Below, piece by piece: positions 7,403 through 17,300 of a stretch of DNA of 52,030 bases. Positions within the stretch are counted from its first letter, which is position 1, and every line of letters begins with the position of its first letter. The DNA lies in contig JANQPN010000036.1 in NCBI GenBank assembly GCA_028289455.1, positions 1 to 52,030 of the forward strand. Direction: 5' to 3'. Origin of the DNA: Wenzhouxiangellaceae bacterium (lineage in GTDB: Bacteria > Pseudomonadota > Gammaproteobacteria > Xanthomonadales > Wenzhouxiangellaceae). The notes beneath the pieces were generated by a model. The model searched no databases. It was not told the DNA's origin and saw nothing but the letters and a program-made list of their open reading frames with translations. The translations under genes and the position numbers were made by a program.

Positions 7403-9091
7403 ATGAGTAACAGTTCGCACAATCCGGAAAACACGCCGGTCACGCATTTTATCCGTAATCGCATCCGCGATGACGTTGCTGCCGGTAAGAATGGTGGCCA
7501 GGTGATAACCCGTTTTCCGCCTGAGCCCAATGGCTTTTTGCATATCGGTCATGCCAAATCGATCTGTCTTAACTTCAGTATGGCTGGAGAATTCGGCGGC
7601 CATACCAATCTGCGCTTTGATGATACCAATCCGCTAAAAGAAGAAGCGCTGTTTTACCAGCGGATTCAGGATGACGTTAAATGGCTGGGTTTTGATTGGG
7701 CAGAGTTGCGGCACGCTTCAGATTATTTTCAGCAGTTATATGATTTTGCCTGTGAATTGATTGCCGCTGATAAAGCCTATGTTGACAGTTTGCCGGCCGA
7801 ACAGATTCGTGAGTATCGCGGCACACTGACTGAACCAGGCAGAAACAGCCCGGACCGGGATCGCCCGCCGGAGGAAAGTCTGGCACTGTTCGAGCGCATG
7901 AAAAACGGTGAGTTTGCTGATGGCGAACTGGTGCTGCGGGCAAAAATTGATATGGCTTCTGGCAATATCAATATGCGCGACCCGGTGATTTACCGGATTC
8001 GGCGTGCGCATCATCAGCTGACCGGCGATGACTGGTGCATCTATCCGATGTACGACTTTGCCCATTGCGTGTCAGATGCGATTGAGGGCATCACGCATTC
8101 GCTGTGTACGCTGGAGTTTGAAGATCATCGGCCGCTATACGACTGGATACTGGACAATATTTCCATCGATTGCCATCCACAACAGATCGAGTTTGCCCGC
8201 GGTAATCTTGATTTCACCGTAATGAGCAAACGCCGGTTGCGGCAGCTGGTTGAAAATGGTGATGTGGATGGTTGGGATGATCCACGCATGCCGACCATCG
8301 CCGGAATCCGCCGCCGTGGCTACCCGCCAGCAGCGATCCGGGGGTTCTGGGAAAGTGTCGGGGTTTCCAAGTCGGAAAGCATTATTCCGATGGGTGTTCT
8401 GGAAAATGCCGTACGCAATGAGCTGAACGAAACAGCACCGCGGACTATGGCAGTGTTGCGTCCGTTGAAAATTGTACTGACCAATTTCCAGCAAGATGAA
8501 ACGCTTTGGGTTGAAGCTGCTCGGCATCCGCAAAATCCTGACTTTGGCATGCGCAAAGTACCAATTACCCGCGAGATTTATATTGAACAGACCGATTTTA
8601 TGCTGGAGGCGCCTAAGAAGTTTTTCCGCCTGAAGCCCGGTGGTGAAGTGCGATTGCGCAATGCGTTCATTATTCAGTGTAATGAAGTAATTCAGGATGC
8701 AGACGGCAACGTTACCGAGCTGCACTGCAGTTATGACCCGGATACGATGTCCGGACAGCCGGGTGCCAGCCGCAAGGTCAAAGGCACCATCCATTGGGTT
8801 TCAGCAGAACATGGCATTAAAGCTGAGGTGCGTTTGTATGATCGCCTGTTCAACGTTGCCAATCCATTGGCTGATAAAGAACGGGATTTCAGTGAATTCC
8901 TGAACCCGGACTCACTGGAAGTGATTGACAATGCAGTGGTTGAGCCTTCTATGGCTGATGCACAAATTGGCGATGCCTGCCAGTTTGAGCGCACCGGTTA
9001 TTTTGTACTGGATCAGGACAGCACCGCCGATAAACCGGTGTTTAACCGGACAGTGGCATTACGGGATACCTGGGCAAAGCTGACTGGTTGA
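7403..9091 (+). CDS. glnS: Glutaminyl-tRNA synthetase
   Basis: This class I aminoacyl-tRNA synthetase charges tRNA-Gln with glutamine in the cytoplasm. At 562 residues it is close to E. coli GlnS (554). The ATP-binding HIGH motif is at 47-50 in [15 protein letters not shown], and the KMSKS-type loop is MSKR at 274-277, as is usual for GlnS. Between them lie the acceptor-binding domain and [10 protein letters not shown]. The C-terminal 200 residues are the two beta-barrel anticodon-binding domains ([30 protein letters not shown]). The start ATG lacks a good Shine-Dalgarno sequence; the 40-bp palindrome lies 39 bases upstream. A direct GlnRS means the organism need not rely on the GatCAB amidation route for Gln-tRNA. 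Confidence 0.97.
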   Translation: MSNSSHNPENTPVTHFIRNRIRDDVAAGKNGGQVITRFPPEPNGFLHIGHAKSICLNFSMAGEFGGHTNLRFDDTNPLKEEALFYQRIQDDVKWLGFDWAELRHASDYFQQLYDFACELIAADKAYVDSLPAEQIREYRGTLTEPGRNSPDRDRPPEESLALFERMKNGEFADGELVLRAKIDMASGNINMRDPVIYRIRRAHHQLTGDDWCIYPMYDFAHCVSDAIEGITHSLCTLEFEDHRPLYDWILDNISIDCHPQQIEFARGNLDFTVMSKRRLRQLVENGDVDGWDDPRMPTIAGIRRRGYPPAAIRGFWESVGVSKSESIIPMGVLENAVRNELNETAPRTMAVLRPLKIVLTNFQQDETLWVEAARHPQNPDFGMRKVPITREIYIEQTDFMLEAPKKFFRLKPGGEVRLRNAFIIQCNEVIQDADGNVTELHCSYDPDTMSGQPGASRKVKGTIHWVSAEHGIKAEVRLYDRLFNVANPLADKERDFSEFLNPDSLEVIDNAVVEPSMADAQIGDACQFERTGYFVLDQDSTADKPVFNRTVALRDTWAKLTG

Positions 9092-9136
9092 ATGCCGGTC
9101 AGCCAATGATCTGTATAGGCAACCTGGCGAAGCACT

Positions 9137-10009
9137 ATGAAAATATGGTCTATTGAGGGTAACTCGCAGCGTCTGGACGGTGGTTCCATGTTTGGCAACG
9201 TACCACGTGCATTGTGGTCTCGCTGGATAGAACCGGATCAGCAGCATCGCATCCCGCTGGCCTGCCGGTGCCTGCTGATCAAAGGTCTTGACGGCCGCAA
9301 TATCTTGCTGGAAACCGGGATAGGGGACTTTTTTGAGCCCAAATACAAAGATCGCTATGGCGTCCTGGAAGACGGTCATGTACTGCTGCAGTCTCTGCAG
9401 GCAGCCGGCGTCAGTCATGAGGATATTGATGCTGTGATTCTCAGTCATCTGCATTTTGATCATGCAGGTGGATTGCTGAACAGCTGGAACCAGGATCAAG
9501 CGGCTGAATTACTGTTTCCAAATGCCCAGTTTTTTGTCGGAAAGTATCACTGGGAACGTGCTCAGCAGCCGCATCCGCGAGACCGTGCATCATTTATTCC
9601 TGAGCTGAATGAGCTGCTGGAGCAATCCGGCCGATTAAATCTGGTCAGTGGTGATCAACACCCCTGGCTGGGACCGCAGGTACGTTTCAGTTTCAGCGAT
9701 GGACATACGCCGGGCCTGATGTTGACTGAAATTACCAAAGCAGACGGAACCGGGGGGCTTGTATATTGCGCTGATCTGATACCCGGACGCGCCTGGGTAC
9801 ATTTACCAGTGACCATGGGCTACGACCGATACCCGGAAAAGCTGATTGATGAGAAAAGGCGTTTTCTGGAAGACAAGCTGGTCCGGGGCGTCAGCCTGTT
9901 TTTTACTCACGACCATGGTTGTGCGATGGCACGGGTGGAGCGTGACGAAAAAGGGCGGTTTACCCCGGTTGATCAGCGGCAGTCAATTATCGGCGAGCCG
10001 CTGATTTAA
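9137..10009 (+). CDS. Metallo-beta-lactamase-fold hydrolase
   Basis: This 290-residue cytoplasmic protein has no signal peptide. The metal-binding motif is HLHFDHAGG, with H104, H106, D108 and H109. Further ligands are probably the His in [10 protein letters not shown], the Asp in VYCADLIPG and the His of FTHDHGCAM, giving a two-metal site. Family members include lactonases, glyoxalase II-like thioesterases, arylsulfatases and phosphodiesterases; nothing here selects one. The insertion with [18 protein letters not shown] after the core motif is seen in many lactonase-like members, which is only suggestive. The gene follows glnS by 45 bases on the same strand. Its TAA overlaps the TAA of the convergent amidohydrolase gene. 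Confidence 0.8.
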   Translation: MKIWSIEGNSQRLDGGSMFGNVPRALWSRWIEPDQQHRIPLACRCLLIKGLDGRNILLETGIGDFFEPKYKDRYGVLEDGHVLLQSLQAAGVSHEDIDAVILSHLHFDHAGGLLNSWNQDQAAELLFPNAQFFVGKYHWERAQQPHPRDRASFIPELNELLEQSGRLNLVSGDQHPWLGPQVRFSFSDGHTPGLMLTEITKADGTGGLVYCADLIPGRAWVHLPVTMGYDRYPEKLIDEKRRFLEDKLVRGVSLFFTHDHGCAMARVERDEKGRFTPVDQRQSIIGEPLI

Positions 10010-11739
10010 TCAGAATCAAATCCTGACCAACCAGGGCCTCGCACAACCCGGCCCGGCAGTGCACCCGTATGTTCACCATTTTCCAGTACCGGCGTGCCGT
10101 TGACTATGACATGCTGCATACCCGTTGAATATTGATGGGGTTCGGCATAGTCAGCATGGTCACGGATATTACTCGGGTCAAAAACCACCACATCGGCATA
10201 GTAACCTGGCTGCAGCAGACCGCGATCCCGGATTTTCAGGTTGATGGCAGGTTGAGAGGTCAACCTGCGGATGGCTTCACTGAGGCTAATGACCTGTTGT
10301 TCCGCTACATAACGCCCCAGCAGGCGTGCGAAGGTGCCATAGGCGCGTGGATGTGCGCTGCTGCGCAGAAAAATACCTGAGTTGGCATACGAGCCTTCGT
10401 CCGAACCAAAAGTCATCCAGGGCTGGGCTATCTTGGCTTTGACATTATCCTCTGACATCAGAAAGAACACTGCACCCACCCGGCTATTATCTTCAATCAC
10501 CAGATCCATCATGGTTTCTTCTGCAGAAGTACCACGCATCTCGATAACTTCAGCCAGGGTTTTTCCGGTCAATGGTTTCAACGCTTCCGAGCGAAAATCA
10601 ATCAGGATCACATTCTCTGGACCACCGCTGGCCAGGTACAGGTTTTCCCAGGCATCGGTGGGAGTGCGCATTTCTTCAATAAGGCGGGCGCGAATGGCGT
10701 GGTCTTTTAGTCTTTCCACCCAGGCATCATGGCCGCCTTCCTGAACCCAGGGAGGCATTGCTGCATACAGTCCGGTGGCACCAGCTGTATAGGTATACAT
10801 GTTGGCGCGAATCTCCTGGCCTGCTTCGCGTGCCTGGGTGATGCGATCAAAGACCTGGGACAATTTGTTCCAGTTTTCTCTACCGGCTGCTTTCAAATGG
10901 TAAATCTCAGCCGCTGCTCCACTTGCCTGTGAAATTTGGATCAACTCTTCCACGGCTTCCAATAGACGGTTGCCTTCCGAGCGCATATGTGAAATGTACG
11001 AACCGCCATATTCAGCAGCGACGCTGGCCAGTGCAGTCAGTTCGTTGGTGTCTGCATAAAAAGCCGGTGCATAAATAAGCGATGAGCCAACACCCAACGC
11101 GCCCTCCTGCATGGCCTGGTGTACCAGTTGCTGCATGCTCTGCAGTTGCTCGGGAGAGGGAGGACGGTCCTCCCTGCCGATTTCATGAATGCGAATGGTG
11201 GTAGCGCCGACAAAGGATGCAATATTGGTTGCAACGCCCCGGTTTTCCAAATGTTCCAGGTATTCACCCAATGTAGTCCATGGAATGTCAAATTTGATAT
11301 CGCCTTGCTGGTCAAGCATTTCTGCACGCATGCTTTCGTTCAGCGGCCCCATTGACCAGCCCTCGCCGAATACTTCCAGCGTTACTCCCTGGCGGATATC
11401 GCTCTGTGAACGCCCGTCTGCTAATAATGATTCGGTCGCCCAGGACAGCATATTGATAAACCCCGGCGCGACAGCCATGCCGGTAGCATCAATAATGGTA
11501 TCTGCTGATGCATCCGCCAGCTGACCGACGGCTACGATACGGTCTCCATTGACAGCCACGTCTGCAGATACAGGGGGATTGCCACTGCCGTCATAAACCG
11601 TGCCGTTGCGGATGATAATTTGATAATGAGTAGTTTGAACGACAGGCATGTCGTTGTGTTCTTCCCCGTTACAGCCGATCAGGGATATTGTCAGCATGGC
11701 GGCGGTCAAAATTGTTGTGCATTTGGTCTGTTTGAACAT
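10006..11739 (-). CDS. Amidohydrolase lipoprotein, N-acyl-D-amino acid deacylase type
   Basis: This 577-residue protein has a lipoprotein signal (LIGC, Cys23), so it should be membrane-anchored facing the periplasm. The composite beta-sandwich is visible at both ends ([11 protein letters not shown], 43-53; [12 protein letters not shown] near the C-terminus) around a TIM-barrel amidohydrolase core. It resembles the D-aminoacylases, which hydrolyse N-acyl-D-amino acids. YISHMR (H251) and EIYHLKAAG (H281) match the usual barrel histidines, and GSDEGSY fits the catalytic aspartate region. However, the HxH metal motif expected after PGF is replaced by INMLSW (95-100), and the family's metal-binding cysteine site reads EVFGEGWS (122-129). 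The metal site is therefore altered and the activity uncertain. The gene is convergent with the metallo-hydrolase gene and overlaps it by four bases. Confidence 0.75.
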   Translation of the reverse strand: MFKQTKCTTILTAAMLTISLIGCNGEEHNDMPVVQTTHYQIIIRNGTVYDGSGNPPVSADVAVNGDRIVAVGQLADASADTIIDATGMAVAPGFINMLSWATESLLADGRSQSDIRQGVTLEVFGEGWSMGPLNESMRAEMLDQQGDIKFDIPWTTLGEYLEHLENRGVATNIASFVGATTIRIHEIGREDRPPSPEQLQSMQQLVHQAMQEGALGVGSSLIYAPAFYADTNELTALASVAAEYGGSYISHMRSEGNRLLEAVEELIQISQASGAAAEIYHLKAAGRENWNKLSQVFDRITQAREAGQEIRANMYTYTAGATGLYAAMPPWVQEGGHDAWVERLKDHAIRARLIEEMRTPTDAWENLYLASGGPENVILIDFRSEALKPLTGKTLAEVIEMRGTSAEETMMDLVIEDNSRVGAVFFLMSEDNVKAKIAQPWMTFGSDEGSYANSGIFLRSSAHPRAYGTFARLLGRYVAEQQVISLSEAIRRLTSQPAINLKIRDRGLLQPGYYADVVVFDPSNIRDHADYAEPHQYSTGMQHVIVNGTPVLENGEHTGALPGRVVRGPGWSGFDSD

Positions 11740-12288
11740 CAGTAATTGCTCAGAAAGTAAATATTGAGTACTGCATGGTTAATGATTTTATCAGCTCAAT
11801 TCGATGCCATGAGCCTGATTGCATATCCTGATAATGCAGAGACTGGTTATGAAAAGGGCAAATGGTGTGGGTGTGATAGTACTTATTCTGAGTATATAGA
11901 GGGGGTTAACATAAGACTCTATTCGGAAAAAATCCAAATTAAATCCGCAGCTTGGGTGCTCATCAGTTTGCCAAGTGGCTGGTTTGTGCTCAAAATGCAC
12001 CTATTAGCATATGGCAAACAGGCTGTCGCTTGCTGTATGGTTATGTGCTTTTGGGTGTTTGTTAAGCCAAATGCAGGCCAATGCGGAATCAGGCGGCTGT
12101 ACACATAACCGGATTTATGATGACTAAAGCGATGCCTGATAGGGACATATCAGTTAAAAAACACATAGGCGGGAAAAATGATTTATTGGGTGAGTTTGTT
12201 ACATTCAGGCTGATACAACCGTGATATGCGAGCATAATGACACTTTGCGAGTATTGCCGTCAGTTGGGAACGTGCCGTACAGGACATA
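11740..12288. other. 549-base gene-poor region upstream of the sigma factor
   Basis: This stretch separates the divergent amidohydrolase and sigma-factor genes. It is AT-rich and holds the 38-codon signal-peptide-like ORF at 12011-12127. Longer open frames here (for instance one beginning with TTG at 11764) lack a ribosome binding site and recognisable content. The promoter of the sigma operon should be in 12128-12288, but I find no strong consensus pair. GGGAAC at 12266-12271 resembles an ECF -35 element, without a clear -10 partner. Confidence 0.5.
12011..12127 (+). CDS. Possible 38-residue secreted peptide
   Basis: A short open frame begins with ATG at 12011 and ends with TAA at 12125. 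Residues 1-25 look like a signal peptide: MANRLSLAVWLCAFGCLL, then SQMQANA with an AxA-type cleavage site. The mature peptide would be only 13 residues (ESGGCTHNRIYDD). No good Shine-Dalgarno sequence precedes the ATG. It may be a genuine small secreted peptide belonging to the sigma/CHAT locus 160 bases downstream, the decayed start of a lost secreted protein, or chance. Confidence 0.25.
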   Translation: MANRLSLAVWLCAFGCLLSQMQANAESGGCTHNRIYDD

Positions 12289-12900
12289 ATGGGTAATCAT
12301 TCCATTAATACTACAGATCAAAAGCCTGAAAATGCCGATAAACCTTCGGCATTATTATCAGAGCGAATTCACGCAGGTGATCGATCCGCAGAAGCGGAGT
12401 TGGTGCAGCAATTCTGGCGTCCCACGTTATTCATGTTGCAGTATCGTTGCCAGAACCCGGCTCAAGCCGAAGATTTGGCTCAGGATGCGATGACCATTGT
12501 GATCTCACACCTGCGTAAAAGCCCGCTGGAAAATCCTGATGCACTACCCAAGTATATTCGGCAAATAGCCATGAACCTGTTCATTGGCGAATATCGCAAA
12601 CAGCAACGCCAGCAGACTTCAGTCGACCAAACATCCATTGAGCAGGCGGTGGCGGAACAAGCTTCCGGTTATGACAATGTTTACCGGCAGCAGAGGGCCA
12701 CTGCGGTTCAGCGATTACTGGCGGAACTCCCTCAACAGCGCGACCGTCAAATCCTGCGGCTGTTTTATCTGGCTGAGCAGGACAAAACCGATATCTGTAA
12801 ACGCCTGAGTCTGAGCAGTGCTCATTTTGACCGGGTGCTGTATCGTGCCAAGCAGCGTCTGCGAAAGTTATATGACCAGGAACAGAAAAAAAGTGGATAG
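12289..12900 (+). CDS. ECF-type RNA polymerase sigma factor
   Basis: This 203-residue sigma-70 family protein has only regions 2 and 4, as in group IV (ECF) factors. Region 2 spans about 38-105: AEDLAQDAMTIVISHL resembles the core-binding and -10-recognising helices. Region 4 spans about 140-200: LAELPQQRDRQILRLFYLAE, then the helix-turn-helix DICKRLSLSSAHFDRVLYRA for the -35 element. The linker is Gln-rich. The start ATG has AGGA four bases upstream. The next genes on the same strand encode a membrane anti-sigma-like protein, a secreted protein and a TPR-CHAT protease. The expected role is to redirect RNA polymerase to this locus and perhaps other envelope genes when the anti-sigma factor releases it. 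The 140-base gap before the anti-sigma gene is longer than usual for such pairs. Confidence 0.85.
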   Translation: MGNHSINTTDQKPENADKPSALLSERIHAGDRSAEAELVQQFWRPTLFMLQYRCQNPAQAEDLAQDAMTIVISHLRKSPLENPDALPKYIRQIAMNLFIGEYRKQQRQQTSVDQTSIEQAVAEQASGYDNVYRQQRATAVQRLLAELPQQRDRQILRLFYLAEQDKTDICKRLSLSSAHFDRVLYRAKQRLRKLYDQEQKKSG

Positions 12901-13052
12901 TTTTCTGCATTAGTTTCAAGCAATTAGGGAAAAGCGGACAAATTTTGGAGAAATAAATAAATACTAAGTGAGAGAATTTGTGTACTCGTTGCATTTAATA
13001 GACAACACGGAAAGCAAATAGAGATGGATCTCACTATTTATTGGGGTTGGTT

Positions 13053-13739
13053 ATGACTCAAACAGATCAACAACAGCGTATAGACGCTTACATACGCGGT
13101 GAACTTGATCCTGAGTCGGCAGCTAACTTCGAAGAGGCATATCTGCAGGATGCAGAGTTGTTGGCTGAACTCGAGCTCGCCTACGCATTGAAGCAGGGCT
13201 TGCTTGAAGAAGAGTATCAGCCAGAAATTGGTGTAAGACTGGCATGGTGGCAAAAGTTAGGGAAAGGCTTATTGCGACCTGCAGGGGCGTTTGTAGCAAC
13301 TTCAGCGATTGTTGTTTCAACTCTGGCGTTCACAGTTTTATATCAAAGTCGTTCGGACCTGCTGACGGATCAGCAGGCCCTAACGGCGCTTCAACCCGAT
13401 GTATCCATCGTGACCTTTTCACGCCTCCGGTCAGCACGCGAAAACACTGATTACTCTGCAATCATATCGCCTGATCAACTTACCTCGGGCCTAGCAATAC
13501 TTGAATTTGAAATTGACTGGCCGCCAAAGCCAGTATACGAAGTAGAGATTGCCGCGCAGGGACAAGGTCAGCAACTGGAACCGATTGTTGTCAGCGTTAA
13601 ACCGGATGATCGTGGTTATTTGGTCCTAGCAGTACCAGCAACATTTATGAAGGCGGGCGATTACCAGATTTTAATTTCAACAACAGATAATGAGGTGCCT
13701 AAGCAGGAATTTTCCTTGCGTGTCAATCCAACATCCTAA
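13053..13739 (+). CDS. Membrane anti-sigma-like protein
   Basis: This 228-residue protein is encoded directly after the sigma gene. I start it at ATG 13053 with GGGG six bases upstream; an in-frame TTG at 13041 is the alternative. The N-terminal cytoplasmic part (1-70) reads RIDAYIRGELDPESAANFEEAYLQDAELLAELE, similar to anti-sigma domains that bind ECF factors. It lacks the HxxxCxxC zinc motif, so it would be a zinc-free version. One membrane helix lies at about 78-97 (AGAFVATSAIVVSTLAFTVLY). The periplasmic part (100-228) has beta-strand-like segments (PVYEVEIAAQGQ, GYLVLAVPATF, GDYQILISTT) that could sense a ligand or a cleavage event. Function is inferred mainly from position and topology. 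A hairpin-capable repeat (13015-13038) lies just upstream. Confidence 0.6.
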   Translation: MTQTDQQQRIDAYIRGELDPESAANFEEAYLQDAELLAELELAYALKQGLLEEEYQPEIGVRLAWWQKLGKGLLRPAGAFVATSAIVVSTLAFTVLYQSRSDLLTDQQALTALQPDVSIVTFSRLRSARENTDYSAIISPDQLTSGLAILEFEIDWPPKPVYEVEIAAQGQGQQLEPIVVSVKPDDRGYLVLAVPATFMKAGDYQILISTTDNEVPKQEFSLRVNPTS

Positions 13740-13768
13740 ATTTATTAACGTGCCAAAAAGGATTGACA

Positions 13769-14365
13769 ATGAAAATATGTACCTCGAACGATGTAATTCC
13801 GTCCGGTAAATTCGCTCGTACTGCCGTTATAGCAGGGCTGATCAGCAGCTTAATAACAGGCAGTGCTGTATTTGCGGATGAAAAATTCAGCAGACCCAGC
13901 TCTTGTAATGCGGGTTTTGCAGATACCTGGATTATCGCAAACACATGTGACCTGGGAGGTCGCACGAATCTAAAAACAGATGATGCTTTTGACATCAGTT
14001 GCGATTCATCAAGTGGAAAGTGGACAGTTGAATTTTATGAAGAACCGGAAGGGCTGGATTTGAATAGTATGACGAGCAGCCAGGCAGTTCGTTATCAAGT
14101 TTGTCCCGAGAACGGGTATTTGGATATTAATGCAAGAGGGGAGTTGGTGTTGCGTTGTAATTTCTGGGAAGCAACAGACAACGTAGCAAAACAACTGGAA
14201 TTTAAGATGGTCTCTCAAAACGGAATTGGTGGAGGCATGCGTGAAATATTATGGAAATCGAGGGAGATAGAAAATCCTAATGTTGTTTGTGGTGCCGCTG
14301 GGCGTCCCGAGGATGCAAGTGGTTCAGGTCATACCGGAGTGAGCGCTCCATATGCAGCCAGTTGA
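13769..14365 (+). CDS. Six-cysteine secreted protein of unknown family
   Basis: This is a 198-residue exported protein. ATG 13769 is preceded by AAGGA (13758-13762) at an ideal six-base distance; a TTG two codons earlier is unlikely. The hydrophobic segment RTAVIAGLISSLITGSAVFA (about 18-37) is a signal peptide, with cleavage after FA before DEKFS. The mature protein has six cysteines (SSCNA, NTCDL, ISCDS, QVCPE, LRCNF, VVCGA), enough for three disulfides, and mixed beta-type sequence. The last 25 residues are Gly/Ala/Ser-rich and probably flexible. I recognise no family. Lying between the anti-sigma gene and the CHAT protease gene, with the protease ATG 25 bases after its stop, it is a candidate substrate, ligand or partner of the protease. 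That is inference. Confidence 0.7.
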   Translation: MKICTSNDVIPSGKFARTAVIAGLISSLITGSAVFADEKFSRPSSCNAGFADTWIIANTCDLGGRTNLKTDDAFDISCDSSSGKWTVEFYEEPEGLDLNSMTSSQAVRYQVCPENGYLDINARGELVLRCNFWEATDNVAKQLEFKMVSQNGIGGGMREILWKSREIENPNVVCGAAGRPEDASGSGHTGVSAPYAAS

Positions 14366-14390
14366 TCAAGCAAGACATAAGGATAAAATC

Positions 14391-17300
14391 ATGAATAACC
14401 ATAAACGCAAAAACTTATCAAGATGTGCATACATAGCCATGGTGATATTCGGCTTGATGTTTTGCACAGTCACTGCCGCAAATACTAAAGACAGCAAGCG
14501 GCTCAAGGCCGGTGATATCTGGACACTGCCGGTGCCTGCGGGTAGCGCATTGTTTGTTCAGATTCAAAACAATGGCATCGATACCATTTCCAAAGCAATG
14601 GATGCAGAGGGTGAAATTCTCAGCCAGTCCGCTACCTGGAGAGGTCGTGAGGGGCGCTATATTCTTTCGCTCAACGGTGATGAAAATACAGTGCTGACAG
14701 TTCAGGTACGCAGTACAGAAAAACACACAATTACCGGTGAGGTCATTGTAAGCTGGCTGAATGAGAGTCTTATTGCAGATGCAGGAATCAGAAATGGCTT
14801 GCAGGCAATTGCTGATGCGAGTGACAAGCGAGTAACCCATTTTTTAGGTGGCATAGATAATAGGGATGCGGCGGCTGATCTTTATCTGACTGCTGTCAAC
14901 CAGCTGGCAGGATCTGAATATGCCGATTGGATTGGTGACATTTATTATGAAGTAGGTGCGATCCAACGTGAGCTGGGCAGATTGGACATAGCAACTGAAA
15001 GTTATTCCAATGCGTTAAACTTCTATCGGCAGAACAGTAATGACAAAGGCATTGCTGCAGCGAACAGCTCTCTTGGACTGGCGGCAGCTACTGCTGGTGA
15101 ATTTGATTTGGCGCTGGAATACCTTGATCAGGCATTAGCCATTCGTAATGCTCAACGGGACGGTTTTTATCAAGCTCAAACCTTGAGCAACATTGGTTTT
15201 ATTGAGCGTGACAGAGACAATTTTCAGAACGCGGCAAATGCGCTTGAACAAGCACTGATTTTGTCGGCTGGAAATCAGTGGCGCTCCATAGAAAGTATTT
15301 TAACTCTGTCAGCCAGTCAGATCGGTTCAAGTGGAGATCTGGCACAAGTCATCAACACACTGAGCAATTTGGCTGTAACCAAAACGTCTATGGGTTTGAC
15401 ACTCGAGGCTATAGATTTATGGCAGGCAGCTATACGCCTGAATACAGAAATAAATCAACCCATCATTGCTGCCAGAGCCGAATATAATTTAGGCCATGCT
15501 CTTCAGGAAGTGGGCAGGTTGGACGAAGCATTAACTCACATTGACAATGCTTCTCATGTATTTGAAGAATTCAATGATGATTACTGGTACAGCTTATCGC
15601 TAGAGTCTTTCGGTGCGCTGTATGCAGCGATAGATGAATTTGATGATGCGATAGGCTATTTTGAGGCGGCAATGGAGCTGGCTGGCCAAAACCAGCAACG
15701 CCGTGCCAATATTCTGCGCCGTATGGCAAATGCCAATTGGAAAAAAGGTGATTTGGAATTGGCAAATACTCAGTTCTCTGAAGCCTATGGCGTATTTACA
15801 TCAAACAACCAAAGCAGTTCTGCTGCAATTGTGGCCAGCGAGCATGGCCAGCTGTTATATGACCTGGGTGAAATCCAACAGGCAATTGATAGCCAACGCG
15901 AATCTCTGAATACATTGTCTAATCTTGGTTATGTACGCGAGGCTGCCAGAGCAGAGTCACGCCTGGGCCAATTATTGATGAGTGAAGGTAACAATGATGT
16001 TGCCGAACAGTCATTGAAAAGCGCGCTTAGAGGTCATCGTGCAGTGATGGATGAACTGTACGAACTGGATACATTAACAGCACTATCCAGGGCACAGTAT
16101 GGTCAGGCTTCGCTGGATTCTGCCAAAGCGGCTACAGAGCTGGCTAATAAGATTCGCCTTCGGACACTGGCTCCAGATGTGCAGACCGGGTTCCTGGCTA
16201 GCCGTCGAGGTGCCTTTGAGCAATATATTGATTTGTTGGTAGCCAATGGTGATATACGGGAAGCTTGGGCTGTCAGCGAACAGATCAGGGCACGCAGTCT
16301 GCTGGATTTGATTCAATCAGAAAGTATGCAAAGCAGCGAGCTCGAAAAGATTCGTGACGAGCGTGATTTGCTGTTAGCTAAACTGGCCGATGTTTCACAG
16401 AGCGAAGACCAAAGCCAGTTGATAGCATTGCGCCGTGAAATCGATATGCTGGAAGGTCAGCTGCGAAGCAATGAAAACATGCTGGCTAATATCAGCTTGC
16501 CTATAGATGTAACAACAATTCAAAAACGTTTGGGTGATGAAGTAACCATGTTGAGCTATTTTGTCGGTAGCGAAGGCAGTCATCTGTGGAGCATCAACAA
16601 ACAACAAGTCCAGCATTTTGAATTACCACCTGCATCTGAAATTGGACCGATCGCTACTGACCTGACACATGCACTGCGTAGCCATCGGCAGTCGCGCAGC
16701 CGCATAGCCTATATGGCCAACCAGCTAAGTGAAATAGTATTACGACCGGCCATTGACAGCATTCAGGGTCGTGAACTGGTGGTGGTTGCCGATGGCAGTC
16801 TGCAGTTGGTTCCATTCGGTCTGCTGCCTGTGGATGGTGCAGCCTCAGCATTAGTGGATAACACAACGGTTACGTACAGCCCTTCAGCCAAGATTTTTGA
16901 TCTTCTGGATGATCAACCGGTAGTGCCGGCCACTAATATCGTGGTGTTGGCCGATCCCCTGGCTAATGAAACTCAAGTAGCATCAGTTAACGATGCACAG
17001 GACAACTTCAGCAGCCCGCTCAATTTCACCGAATTGCTGGCAAAACGTACGTTAAGCCAAAGTGCAGTCAATATTACTTCTTTACCAGGTGCCCAACTGG
17101 AAGCGGCTGCTATCGAAAACGCTGCTGGCGCCAATGAGAATGACGGCTACGGCAGTAATGTAAAAGTGATGACCGGCTCTAACGCCAGTCATAAGTTTGT
17201 AGCCAACGGAGGGCTGCAGGGGTATGGCGTTATCCATTTTGCTACGCATGGCATCGTTGATGCCGATATGCCGGAGTTATCCGGGCTGGTACTGGCTGAC

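Noticed and set aside
8135..8794. 219-codon minus-strand frame inside glnS
   Set aside because: It lies wholly within the highly conserved glnS coding sequence and encodes nothing recognisable.
11764..12108. 114-codon open frame on the plus strand in the gap before the sigma gene
   Set aside because: It begins at TTG with no ribosome binding site, has no recognisable domain, and overlaps the more convincing signal-peptide ORF in another frame.
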